Assembly: GCA_018139225.1 (NCBI GenBank)
Contig: JAGSNX010000007.1
Span: forward strand, 62,001-126,000
DNA length: 64,000 nt
Source: Microvirga sp. SRT01
GTDB lineage: Bacteria > Pseudomonadota > Alphaproteobacteria > Sphingomonadales > Sphingomonadaceae
Direction of reading: 5' to 3'
In this document: positions 44,258 to 51,949 of the stretch, piece after piece
How the letters are laid out: each line of letters opens with the position of its first letter
Position numbering within the stretch: position 1 is the stretch's first letter
Made by a program: the position numbers and the translations under genes
The notes under the pieces: model-generated
The model's input: the letters and a program-made list of their open reading frames with translations, nothing else
Told to the model about the DNA's origin: nothing
The model's database searches: none

Positions 44258-44633
44258 CCGGCGGGAACAGGGCTTCACGCTCATCGAAATCATGGTCGCG
44301 CTGGCGGTATTCAGCCTCGCGGTGCTGGCGCTCGTCCGGCTGGAGGGCGCGACGGTGCGCGGCGCGAGCATCATCGACGAGGATGTCGCGGCCGAACTCG
44401 TCGCCCGCAACGTCGCGCTCGATGCCCTGACCGAGGCGGAGGCGCCCGTGCCCGGCCGCACCTCCGGGGCAGAAACCAACGGCGGCCGTGCGTGGCGCTG
44501 GACGCGGCAGGTGTCATCGGTCGGCGATGCGCGCGTGGTCCGCATCGACGTGGCGGTCGCGAACCGTCGCGGGCAGGTGGTCGGTCGCGTGACGATGATC
44601 CGCCCGCCGAACGTGCCGGTGCTGACGACATGA
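44247..44633 (+). CDS. gspI: Minor pseudopilin GspI
   Basis: A 128-aa minor pseudopilin. The leader MPSNRREQG precedes FTLIEIMVALAVFSLAVLAL (G9/F10); the mature part contains DEDVAAELVARNVALDAL and ends VTMIRPPNVPV. It forms the pilus tip complex with GspJ and GspK. The start overlaps gspH by 11 bp and the stop overlaps gspJ (ATGA). Confidence 0.88.
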   Translation: MPSNRREQGFTLIEIMVALAVFSLAVLALVRLEGATVRGASIIDEDVAAELVARNVALDALTEAEAPVPGRTSGAETNGGRAWRWTRQVSSVGDARVVRIDVAVANRRGQVVGRVTMIRPPNVPVLTT

Positions 44634-45355
44634 CGCCGCGCGGGCCTTCACCAGACCGGCAATCCGCCGACCACGGCTTCATGCGCCCGATGCGTTCCGC
44701 CGAACACGGCTTCACGCCCCCAATGCGTTCCGCCGAACACGGCTTCACGTTGGTCGAGGTCATGGTCTCGCTCATGATCTTCGGGATGATCGCGGCGGCG
44801 GGGGTGGCGATCCTGTCGTTCAGCATCCGGGCGCAGGCGGCCACGACGAAGCGGCTGGACGACGGCGCAGCACTGGTGCGGACGATATCCGCGATATCGG
44901 CTGACCTCGGTCAGGCGCTTCCGCGTGCCGCGCGCGACGAGTCCGGCACGCTGCGCCCTGCCTTCGTGGGAGAGAACGGGACGCTGGCGCTCGTCCGGGG
45001 AGGCTGGACCAACATCGATGCGGCGGCGCGGCCGGGTGCGCAGAAGCTGGTCTGGCAGATCGTCGACGGTACGCTTCAGCGGATCGGCTATCCGCAACTC
45101 GACGGGGCCGCGCCGCTCTCCGCGACGCCGATGCTGACCGGCGTTCGCGACCTGACGCTTCGCTATCGCTACAACGGTGCGTGGAGCGACCGGTGGGACG
45201 GGGCGGGGGGCGTGCCGTTGCCGCAGGCGCTGGAGATGCGGCTGACCCGACGCGACGGGACGTTCTACCGCGCGATGTTCCTCGTCGGCACTGGCTATGC
45301 GCCGCCGCCCGTGCAGCCGGACAGCGACGTGCCGCAGGCCGACAATGCGAATTGA
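44630..45355 (+). CDS. gspJ: Minor pseudopilin GspJ with triplicated leader motif
   Basis: A 241-aa minor pseudopilin. The functional cleavage site is HG/FTLVEVMVSLMIFGMIAA (G38/F39). The leader is unusually long (38 aa) because an 11-residue unit SAEHGFTPPMR is repeated: SADHGFMRPMR, SAEHGFTPPMR, SAEHGF. Only the last copy runs into the hydrophobic helix with the mature Glu5. The globular domain has TLRYRYNGAWSDRWDG and MRLTRRDGTFYRAMFLVG. ATG 44630 overlaps the gspI stop. Confidence 0.87.
   Translation: MTPRGPSPDRQSADHGFMRPMRSAEHGFTPPMRSAEHGFTLVEVMVSLMIFGMIAAAGVAILSFSIRAQAATTKRLDDGAALVRTISAISADLGQALPRAARDESGTLRPAFVGENGTLALVRGGWTNIDAAARPGAQKLVWQIVDGTLQRIGYPQLDGAAPLSATPMLTGVRDLTLRYRYNGAWSDRWDGAGGVPLPQALEMRLTRRDGTFYRAMFLVGTGYAPPPVQPDSDVPQADNAN
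44663..44748 (+). repeat. 33-bp tandem repeat, about 2.6 copies, in the gspJ leader
   Basis: Unit starts are at 44663, 44696 and 44729, exactly 33 bp apart. The shared core is TCCGCCGAACACGGCTTCAC (with small changes in copy 1). In frame (11 codons) it duplicates the sequence around the prepilin cleavage glycine. Confidence 0.92.
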
Positions 45356-46301
45356 TCCGCGCGAACGCGGTGCGGCGCTGCTGACCGTGCTGATGCTGGT
45401 CGCGGTGATCGCCGTCATGGCGGGCGGCGCGCTGGAGAAACTGCGCCTGTCGACCCGGCTGGCGTCCAACGCCGCGTCGGGAGAGCAGGCCCGTGCCTAT
45501 GCAGTCGCGGCGGAGGCGATGGCGGTGGTGCGGGTCGGCGACCTGATGGCGGGCAGCCCGAAGCGCATCACACTGGCCGGCGGGTGGAGCGGACGGCCGT
45601 TCGGTCTGCCCCTACCCGGCGGCGGATTGGCGACGGCGCGGGTCAGCGACGGCGGCAATTGCTTCAACCTCAACGGTCTGGTCACGCAGGTTGCACCGGG
45701 GGTGTATTCCTCCGGCGACATCACGCAGCGCGTTCGCTTCACGCGGCTGATGGGCCTGATCGGCATTCCGCAGCAGGTCGCGCAGCAGGTCGCGGGAGGC
45801 GCGGCGGACTGGATCGACACCGATCAGGACCAGCAGGCCGGCGGTGCGGAGGATGCGCGCTACACCGGGTATCGCACGGCGGGGACGCTGATGGCCGACC
45901 CCAGCGAATTGCGCGCGGTCGCGGGCGTGACGCCGGAGATCTACGCGGCGCTGCGTCCGTGGGTCTGCGCGCTGCCGACGACCGAGGCCGCCAAGATCAA
46001 CGTCAACACGCTGCTGCCCGAACAGGCCCCGTTGCTGGCGATGGTCGGCCCCGACACGCTGTCGGTCGACGCGGCGCGGGCGCTGCTGATGAGGCGCCCG
46101 CCGCAGGGTTATGGCGACGCGAACGCCGTCTTCGGGGGGCTCGCGAATGCCGGTAGCCAGGACACCGCCGTCACCTCGACCTGGTTCGACCTCCGGATCG
46201 ACGTGTCGGTGCCGGGCGCGACGCTGGAGGAAAGAGCGTTGATCGACGCGACGAGGCTTCCCGTCCGGCTCGTGTCGCGGCAATGGGGCGAGGATATATG
46301 A
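45345..46301 (+). CDS. gspK: Minor pseudopilin GspK
   Basis: A 318-aa pseudopilin, the largest of the tip proteins. The leader MRIDPRERG precedes AALLTVLMLVAVIAVMAGGA; as usual for GspK, position 5 of the mature protein is not glutamate. The globular part carries CFNLNGLVTQV, GGAADWIDTDQDQQAGGAED and KINVNTLLPEQAPLLAM, typical of the family. The start overlaps gspJ by 11 bp. Confidence 0.9.
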   Translation: MRIDPRERGAALLTVLMLVAVIAVMAGGALEKLRLSTRLASNAASGEQARAYAVAAEAMAVVRVGDLMAGSPKRITLAGGWSGRPFGLPLPGGGLATARVSDGGNCFNLNGLVTQVAPGVYSSGDITQRVRFTRLMGLIGIPQQVAQQVAGGAADWIDTDQDQQAGGAEDARYTGYRTAGTLMADPSELRAVAGVTPEIYAALRPWVCALPTTEAAKINVNTLLPEQAPLLAMVGPDTLSVDAARALLMRRPPQGYGDANAVFGGLANAGSQDTAVTSTWFDLRIDVSVPGATLEERALIDATRLPVRLVSRQWGEDI

Positions 46302-47374
46302 CGACGCTCCTGTTCCTCCCCGCCGGCGATGCCGGGTTCCGCTGGCTTCGCGTCGGCGACGGCGGGACGATGGCGCGCGGCGACGGCGTACCGGAGGGTG
46401 ACGATCCCATCGTCGCGGTGACGCCGGCCGATGCGGTGACGCTGCACTGGGCCGACCTGCCGACCCGCAGCGCAGCGCAGGGCGTGGCGGCAGCGCGGCT
46501 GCTGGCGGCGGAGGCGAGCGCCGCGCCGGTCGGCGAGCTGCACGTCGCGGTGGGCAGCGAAGGCGAGGGCATGGAGCGGCCGATCGGCGTCGTCGGTGCG
46601 GGCACGATGCAGGCGTGGCTCGAACAACTGGCCAGCGCCGGCGTCGATCCGGTGGCGATGATCCCCGCGCCGATGCTGCTCCCGCGCCCCGACGAAGGAT
46701 ATATCCGCGCCGACATCGGCGGTCAGGGCGTCGTGCGCGGTCGCACCGCCGGCTTCGCGGACGAGGCGCGGCTGACCGATCTCGTCACCGGCGACACGCC
46801 TCCGCAACCACTCGACCGCGCCGCGCTGGATGCGGCGCTGTTCCGGGCGGCGGCGGAGCCCGCGCTCGATTTGCGGCAGGGACCGTTCGCGCGGCGGCGC
46901 GGCTTCGCGATCGACTGGCGGCTGGTTCGGCGGCTTGCGGTGCTGGCACTCGCGATCCTGGCGGTGACGCTGGCGATCTCGCTTGTGCGACTCGCCAAGT
47001 ACAGCTTCGCCGCCGATCGGCTGGAGGCACAGGCCGACGCGCTCGCCGCCACCGCGTTGCCGCGTGGCGAGACGGTGACCGATCCCTCCCGCCAATTGAC
47101 GGAGCGTCAGCGGCGGACATTCGGACCCGGCGTCGGCTTCTCGACCACGACGGCCGCCGCGTTTGCGGCGATACGCTCGGTGCCGCAGACGGAACTGACC
47201 GGGCTGGACTTCGCCAACGACGGTGCCCTGCGCCTGTCGGTCGCGACCGAGCGCGAATCGGCGGCGACGGACCTGAAACGAGCGTTGGAGCGCGCGGGCT
47301 TTACCGTCCGAGCCAGCACCTTCGTCGCCAACGGCAACCGGGTCAGCGGCGAACTGACGGTGATCGCGCCATGA
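46298..47374 (+). CDS. gspL: Type II secretion protein GspL
   Basis: A 358-aa bitopic protein that recruits GspE. The cytoplasmic actin-like part covers ~1-200 (FLPAGDAGFRWLRVGDGGTM), a transmembrane helix ~208-230 (LAVLALAILAVTLAISLVRL), and the periplasmic ferredoxin-like domain ~275-358. The sequence is divergent, but length, topology and place between gspK and gspM fit. GAGGAT precedes ATG 46298. Confidence 0.85.
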   Translation: MTTLLFLPAGDAGFRWLRVGDGGTMARGDGVPEGDDPIVAVTPADAVTLHWADLPTRSAAQGVAAARLLAAEASAAPVGELHVAVGSEGEGMERPIGVVGAGTMQAWLEQLASAGVDPVAMIPAPMLLPRPDEGYIRADIGGQGVVRGRTAGFADEARLTDLVTGDTPPQPLDRAALDAALFRAAAEPALDLRQGPFARRRGFAIDWRLVRRLAVLALAILAVTLAISLVRLAKYSFAADRLEAQADALAATALPRGETVTDPSRQLTERQRRTFGPGVGFSTTTAAAFAAIRSVPQTELTGLDFANDGALRLSVATERESAATDLKRALERAGFTVRASTFVANGNRVSGELTVIAP

Positions 47375-47841
47375 TCGCCCTGCGGACATGGTTCGTGCAG
47401 CGTTCCAAGCGCGAACAGCGGCTGTTGCTGGTCATGGCGGCGCTCGCGGTCGTGACGATCGTCTGGGGCCTGATCATCCGTCCCGCCGCCAATGCCTTGT
47501 CGAGCGCGCGCGAACGGCATGCGGCGGCGGTCATCCGGCTGGGCGAGACTCACAATCTGGTCGATGCACTGCGGCAGGCACGTCGCGCCCCGCCGATCGT
47601 CGGCACGCTGACGGAGATCGTCCGAACCCGCGCGGAGGAAGCGGGCTTCCCCCTCGCCAGCATCGATCCGGACGGCGGCGACGGCGTGCGCGTGGCGATC
47701 GCGTCCGCACGCGGGGCGGCGCTGTCGACGTGGCTGGCGCGGCTGGAGCGCTACGGCATCGTCGTCGAGAGCGCCGCCCTCACCGACAATGGAGACCGCA
47801 CCGTCGCGGCGCGGCTGGTGCTGAGGAGCCGCGGCCAATGA
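47371..47841 (+). CDS. gspM: Type II secretion protein GspM
   Basis: A 156-aa inner-membrane protein: a short cytoplasmic N-terminus, a transmembrane helix at ~18-38 (LLLVMAALAVVTIVWGLIIR), and a periplasmic ferredoxin-like domain. It partners GspL; the start overlaps the gspL stop by 4 bp (ATGA). Confidence 0.86.
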   Translation: MIALRTWFVQRSKREQRLLLVMAALAVVTIVWGLIIRPAANALSSARERHAAAVIRLGETHNLVDALRQARRAPPIVGTLTEIVRTRAEEAGFPLASIDPDGGDGVRVAIASARGAALSTWLARLERYGIVVESAALTDNGDRTVAARLVLRSRGQ

Positions 47842-48563
47842 GGCGCATCCGGCTGACGACCGGTCCGACCGCGCTGTTCGGCGCGATGCTGGTGGCCGCG
47901 CTGATCGTGTTCCTGCCGATGCGGCTGGTGCTGGGCTGGGCCGGGGTCGGCGATCAGGGCGTCGTCGCGCGATCGGTCAGCGGCACGATCTGGGGCGCGA
48001 CGCTCTCGGAGGTGAAGTTCGGCGACCTCGCAGTGGGCGATCTGCGTGCCCGCTTGTCGCCGCTGCCGCTGCTGGCGGGCCGCGCGACGATCGTCATGAA
48101 CGGACCCGGCGGGATCGGCGCACCGCCGCTGTCGGGCAAGGCATTCGTCAGCCGCAGCGGCATGGGAGTCGACGGACTCACCGCACGCCTTGCGACCGGA
48201 GCCTCGTTCCAGCCGCTGCCGGTGTCGACCATCGACCTCGACGCGCTGACCGTGCGTTTCCAGGATGGCCAGTGCGTCGCTGCGCAAGGCCGCGTCGTCG
48301 CCGCGCTGGCCGGCGAATCGGCGGGGATCGCGCTGCCGTCGTCGGTCAGCGGCAACGCCCGGTGCGACGCGGGGGCGCTGCTGCTGCCGCTGGCCAGCGC
48401 GGGCGGGACGGAGGCGATCGCACTGCGAATCACTGGCGGGGGACGCTACCGTGCCGACCTGTCGCTGCGGCCCACGGACCCGGCCGCGATCGAGCGGCTG
48501 ACCGCCAGCGGCTTCACCGCTGGACCGGACGGATATCGGCTTTCGGTCGAGGGACGCTTCTGA
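47838..48563 (+). CDS. gspN: Type II secretion protein GspN
   Basis: A 241-aa protein with an N-terminal transmembrane helix (ALFGAMLVAALIVFLPMRLV) and a periplasmic strand-rich domain (SVSGTIWGATLSEVKFGDLA) typical of GspN. GspN is not needed in all type II systems. It closes the operon; its start overlaps gspM by 4 bp. No prepilin peptidase gene follows. Confidence 0.82.
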   Translation: MRRIRLTTGPTALFGAMLVAALIVFLPMRLVLGWAGVGDQGVVARSVSGTIWGATLSEVKFGDLAVGDLRARLSPLPLLAGRATIVMNGPGGIGAPPLSGKAFVSRSGMGVDGLTARLATGASFQPLPVSTIDLDALTVRFQDGQCVAAQGRVVAALAGESAGIALPSSVSGNARCDAGALLLPLASAGGTEAIALRITGGGRYRADLSLRPTDPAAIERLTASGFTAGPDGYRLSVEGRF

Positions 48564-48611
48564 TGGCCTTGACGGCGGGGCGCCCGGGACGCTAGGGGCG
48601 CTGCTCTTCGC

Positions 48612-48689
48612 GGCGACCGTAGTTCAATTGGTTAGAGCGTCGGCTTGTGATGCCGGAAGTTGCGGGTTCAAGTCCCGTCGGTCGCCCCA
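48612..48689 (+). tRNA. tRNA-His (anticodon GTG)
   Basis: The cloverleaf folds completely: acceptor GCGACCG/CGGTCGC with the extra 5' G (48612) opposite C73, as is specific to tRNA-His; D arm AGTTCAATTGGTTAGAGC; anticodon loop TTGTGAT; T arm GCGGGTTCAAGTCCCGT; encoded CCA at 48687-48689. It lies 48 bp after gspN and 24 bp before the dehydrogenase gene. Confidence 0.96.
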
Positions 48690-48713
48690 CTTCTTCACAG
48701 CCGAGAACCCGTG

Positions 48714-49760
48714 ATGACCGATTGGGGCTTTCCCGATTTCGACGACCATGAGGGCGTCCACCTGTTCACCGATCCGGCATCGGGGCTTCAGGCCGTCATT
48801 GCGATCCACTCGACCTCGCTCGGACCGGCAGCGGGCGGCGCCCGCTTCTGGCATTACGCGACCACCGACGCCGCGATTACCGACGCGCTGCGCCTGTCGC
48901 GCGGGATGAGCTACAAGAACGCCATGGCCGGGCTGGAGCTGGGCGGCGGAAAGGGCGTAGTTCTCGCCGCCAAGCCCGGTGACGTCATCACCACCGCGCA
49001 GCTGGAAGCGTTCGGCCGCTCGGTCGAGTCGCTGGGAGGCCGCTACGTGACCGCCGAGGATGTCGGCATGTCCGAAGAGCGCATGAAGGTGATCGCCGGC
49101 CAGACGAAGTACGTCTCCGGCCTGCCCGTCGCGAGCGGCGCGGCGGGCGGCGATCCCGGCCCCTACACCGCGCATGGCGTATATCTGGGCGTCAAGGCGG
49201 CCGCCGCGCGTGGCCTCGGCGCGACCGACATGAAGGGTGTCCGCGTCGCCGTGCAGGGCCTCGGCTCGGTGGGCGGCGGCCTCGCCAAGCTGCTGGCGAA
49301 GGACGGCGCAATCCTGACGCTGGCCGATGTCGATTCTGCGCGTGCCGACCACATGGCCGGGGAACTCGGCGCGACCGTGGTGTCGCCGGACGTGATCCTG
49401 ACCCAGGATGTCGACCTCGTCAGCCCCAACGCGCTCGGCGCGATCCTGACAGAGGCGAGCATCGCCGCCCTGACTGCCAAGGTCGTCGCCGGCGGCGCCA
49501 ACAACCAGCTTGCGACGCGCGGCGAAGGCCAGCGGCTGCACGACCGCGGCATCCTCTACGCGCCGGACTACGTCATCAACGCAGGCGGCATCATCAATGT
49601 CGGCCTCGAATATCTCGGCCACGGCGACGAATCCGAAGTCATGGCGCGTATTGCCCGGATCCCCGAGCGCCTCGTGGAGGTCTGGGACGAGAGCGACCGT
49701 GCTGGCCAACCGGCCTCGGACGTGGCGGACCAACTGGCGAAGCGCCTGATCGGCCGCTGA
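48714..49760 (+). CDS. Leucine dehydrogenase-type Glu/Leu/Phe/Val dehydrogenase
   Basis: A 348-aa NAD+-dependent amino-acid dehydrogenase that deaminates a branched-chain amino acid to the 2-oxo acid and ammonium. K80 in LELGGGKGVV is the catalytic lysine position of leucine dehydrogenases; the Rossmann motif is VQGLGSVGGG (~182-191) and the C-terminal part shows AGGANNQLA and YVINAGGIINVGLEY. The length is normal for the leucine/phenylalanine branch, and shorter than glutamate dehydrogenases. ATG 48714 gives the conserved N-terminus. Confidence 0.88.
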   Translation: MTDWGFPDFDDHEGVHLFTDPASGLQAVIAIHSTSLGPAAGGARFWHYATTDAAITDALRLSRGMSYKNAMAGLELGGGKGVVLAAKPGDVITTAQLEAFGRSVESLGGRYVTAEDVGMSEERMKVIAGQTKYVSGLPVASGAAGGDPGPYTAHGVYLGVKAAAARGLGATDMKGVRVAVQGLGSVGGGLAKLLAKDGAILTLADVDSARADHMAGELGATVVSPDVILTQDVDLVSPNALGAILTEASIAALTAKVVAGGANNQLATRGEGQRLHDRGILYAPDYVINAGGIINVGLEYLGHGDESEVMARIARIPERLVEVWDESDRAGQPASDVADQLAKRLIGR

Positions 49761-49775
49761 GCGTTCGTTGGCCGC

Positions 49776-49937
49776 CTACGCATCGTCGGTAACCGGGAAG
49801 GAGAGGGCGATGTCCTCCCCGTCATCGGTGAAGCCCCGCTCGGCAGGATGATGCGGCGTGGCGTCTACGCTCCAGGAGCATAGCGCCGGGTCAGCCGTGA
49901 TCGCCGCGCAGAGGGCATCGCTGGTCGGTCGTGCCAT
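49776..49937 (-). CDS. Small hypothetical protein (53 aa)
   Basis: A short open frame, too short for most gene finders. It is convergent with the dehydrogenase gene, whose stop is 15 bp away. The product is acidic at its C-terminus (ERGFTDDGEDIALSFPVTDD) and has a plausible composition, with two Cys and one Trp. AGGT lies about 8 bases before the ATG. I recognise no family. It could also be the 3' end of a decayed larger gene, since nearby frames on the same strand are open but not conserved-looking. Confidence 0.35.
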   Translation of the reverse strand: MARPTSDALCAAITADPALCSWSVDATPHHPAERGFTDDGEDIALSFPVTDDA

Positions 49938-50180
49938 GTGCACGACCTGCCGAGCCCGTACCCAGCCGGTCGAGACGGTCCTGACGGATTGCCGCCGGCG
50001 ATGGCCAGCGCGACGGCGGCGTCGATGGCGCTGGAAGATGTCGTCACGGGTCGAACCTTCGTGGTGGAGCGATTCAGCGCAAGGGCGATCACGCTCGTTG
50101 GAAAGGCTGGCTCGCCCTCGGTCGCCACCTTATCCAAGTCTCCAGTGCCGGCCCGGTGGTCGCGCCATCCCATCTTCAGG

Positions 50181-50265
50181 CGTCGCCCAAGCAAAAGCTG
50201 GGGGCTCCACGTCGAGAAGGGGCCGGTTTCAGCACCACATGAACCCAGTGTTCGCTGGGGTGACG
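50181..50265. repeat. REPIN-like pair of inverted REP palindromes
   Basis: A forward copy at 50181-50211 (core AAAAGCTGGGGG) and an inverted copy at 50238-50265 (ACCCAGTGTTCGCTGGGGTG) flank a ~26-bp spacer. Both match the perfect copy at 50428-50459 in core and flanks (CGTCACCCCAGCGAA...). Confidence 0.65.
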
Positions 50266-50427
50266 GATTGGGCGGTGGGTGGCCACGCGACCGGTGCCGC
50301 TGTCGCCGCCGGTGGGGTGTAGTTGGGTAGTCGGGCGGCTGGGTCGCTAAATGTCTGCTACATCCGCGGGCAACGGTGGAGCGCATCAGTGCTCTTTGCC
50401 GCCCGCCCGCCTTATTACAGCTCCAAA

Positions 50428-50459
50428 CGTCACCCCAGCGAAAGCTGGGGTCTTCATGA
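50428..50459. repeat. REP-like palindrome, perfect copy
   Basis: A stem ACCCCAGC / GCTGGGGT with loop GAAA at 50432-50451, flanked by CGTC and TCTTCATG. I know this sequence type as a very common dispersed repeat in Sphingomonas genomes. Confidence 0.7.
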
Positions 50460-50671
50460 GGCGAGGGGCGTCCGCCACGGCGAAGCAAACCTAGCTCTCG
50501 CCGGACTGAGGGACGGGAGGGTGGCCGATAGCGGACCGGCCAGCACCTCTCCGGCCGACAGGCGACATCCACCACGACGCCCCGCATCAAACCGGGCATT
50601 CACCGCAATCCGCCCGCATCCCCAAGTCGTGCGTGACGAGGCGGGATTTTCACCATATTAGTGACCGTTCA

Positions 50672-51397
50672 GTGCCGACGCTTCACGCCCTCGCCAATCC
50701 CGCCCGTTTCCTTCGAATCGCGCGCCCGCTGACGCCCATCCTGTTCTGGGCGGGCGTGGCGCTCATCGCGGTCGGCTGCTGGGCCGGGCTGACGCAGACG
50801 CCGCCGGATTATCTTCAGGGCGAAACCGTCCGCATCCTCTACATCCACGTGCCCACCGCGTGGCTGGGGATGGGAGGATGGACCGGCATCGCCCTGTCCT
50901 CGATCGCGTTGCTCGTCTGGCGGCATCCGCTCGCTGCGATCGCCGCACGCGCCATTGCGGTGCCGGGCGCGCTGTTCGCGGCGCTGTGCCTCGTCAGCGG
51001 CGCGATCTGGGGACGGCCGACCTGGGGTACCTATTGGCAATGGGACGGGCGGCTGACGTCGATGCTGCTGCTGTTCTTCGTCTACTGCGCCTATATCGCT
51101 CTCGCCCGCGCCGATGCGGAGCGGGGCGGCGACGGACGACTGCCCGCGCTGTTCGGGATCGCCGGTACGGTATTGCTGCCGATCATCCGCTACTCGGTGA
51201 TCTGGTGGAACACGTTGCATCAGGGGCCGAGCATCGGCCTGACCAAGTCCACTATCGCAGGATCGATCCTGTGGCCGCTGCCGATCATGCTGGTGGGCTT
51301 TACCTGCCTGTTCGGCGCGATCGTGCTGATGCGGATGCGAACATTGCTCGCTTCGGCCAAGTCAGAGGCGCGGATGCGCCGGATGGCGCGGGCATGA
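50672..51397 (+). CDS. ccmC: Heme exporter/handling protein CcmC
   Basis: A 241-aa inner-membrane protein with six transmembrane helices. It carries the tryptophan-rich periplasmic motif WGRPTWGTYWQWDGRLTS of the heme-handling family and conserved histidines (YIHVPTAW; WWNTLHQGPS). It loads heme onto CcmE. GTG at 50672 is favoured because HALANPARFLRIARPLTP follows directly; a GTG at 50633 would add 13 unlikely residues. It is first in the ccm operon here; ccmA and ccmB are not in the window. Confidence 0.88.
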   Translation: MPTLHALANPARFLRIARPLTPILFWAGVALIAVGCWAGLTQTPPDYLQGETVRILYIHVPTAWLGMGGWTGIALSSIALLVWRHPLAAIAARAIAVPGALFAALCLVSGAIWGRPTWGTYWQWDGRLTSMLLLFFVYCAYIALARADAERGGDGRLPALFGIAGTVLLPIIRYSVIWWNTLHQGPSIGLTKSTIAGSILWPLPIMLVGFTCLFGAIVLMRMRTLLASAKSEARMRRMARA

Positions 51398-51407
51398 GGA
51401 CGGCGGC

Positions 51408-51518
51408 ATGAATCCCTGGCCCTTCGTGACCGCGGCCTATGCGGTGGTGCTCGGCGGCGCGGCGGTGCTGGCGTTGTTGTCGTTCATCGCCATGCGCGCG
51501 GCGGAGAAGCGCCCGTGA
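51408..51518 (+). CDS. ccmD: CcmD, small heme-export subunit
   Basis: A 36-aa protein (MNPWPFVTAAYAVVLGGAAV...) with one transmembrane helix and a basic C-terminus (RAAEKRP), the standard CcmD form. It helps release holo-CcmE from CcmC. It lies 10 bp after ccmC and its stop overlaps the ccmE start (GTGA). Confidence 0.88.
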   Translation: MNPWPFVTAAYAVVLGGAAVLALLSFIAMRAAEKRP

Positions 51519-51949
51519 AGGCGAAGCATCAGCGGCTGACGCTCATCCTGCTCGCGCTCGGCGCGGTAGCGGTGTCGGCGGTGCTCGCGCTGTCGGGATT
51601 GCGGGATCAGGCGGCGTTCTTCTACGCGCCGTCCGATGTCGCCGCACAGGGCCTGCCCCTCGGCCGCGCGGTCCGGCTGGGCGGGATGGTCGAGGCAGGC
51701 TCGGTCAAGCGCGCCGCCGACGGCGTCACCGTCCATTTCGTCGTGACCGACGGCAAGGCGACGACGCCCGTCACCTATGCCGGCATCGTCCCCGACCTGT
51801 TCCGCGAGAAATCGGGCGTCGTCGCGGAGGGCCAGTTCCAGCGTGACGGATCGTTCGTGGCCGGCAACCTGCTTGCGAAGCATGACGAGAAATACATGCC
51901 GCCCGAACTGGCCGGCAAGATGCACGAGACGAAGACGCTGGAACAATGA
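51515..51949 (+). CDS. ccmE: Periplasmic heme chaperone CcmE
   Basis: A 144-aa membrane-anchored OB-fold protein. After an N-terminal helix (LTLILLALGAVAVSAVLAL) come GGMVEAGSV, VHFVVTDG, YAGIVPDLFREKSGVVAEG and the covalent heme-binding His123 in LAKHDEKYMPPE. The start is a GTG that overlaps ccmD. Confidence 0.94.
   Translation: MKAKHQRLTLILLALGAVAVSAVLALSGLRDQAAFFYAPSDVAAQGLPLGRAVRLGGMVEAGSVKRAADGVTVHFVVTDGKATTPVTYAGIVPDLFREKSGVVAEGQFQRDGSFVAGNLLAKHDEKYMPPELAGKMHETKTLEQ

Larger units (their letters stand above)
49938..50671. other. Repeat-bearing intergenic region before ccmC
   Basis: About 730 bp with no convincing gene. Open frames exist on both strands, but they run through palindromic repeats and have unbalanced composition. 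The region holds three copies of a REP-like palindrome (listed separately) and should contain the ccm promoter near its right end. Confidence 0.55.

Noticed and set aside
48612..48689. tRNA-His as an integration site for a genomic island
   Set aside because: No integrase, no repeat of the tRNA 3' end and no change of gene content next to it.
49938..50330. A 130-codon plus-strand frame in the gap before ccmC
   Set aside because: It reads through the REP-like palindromes and has no family resemblance; repeats inside an otherwise unsupported frame argue against a gene.
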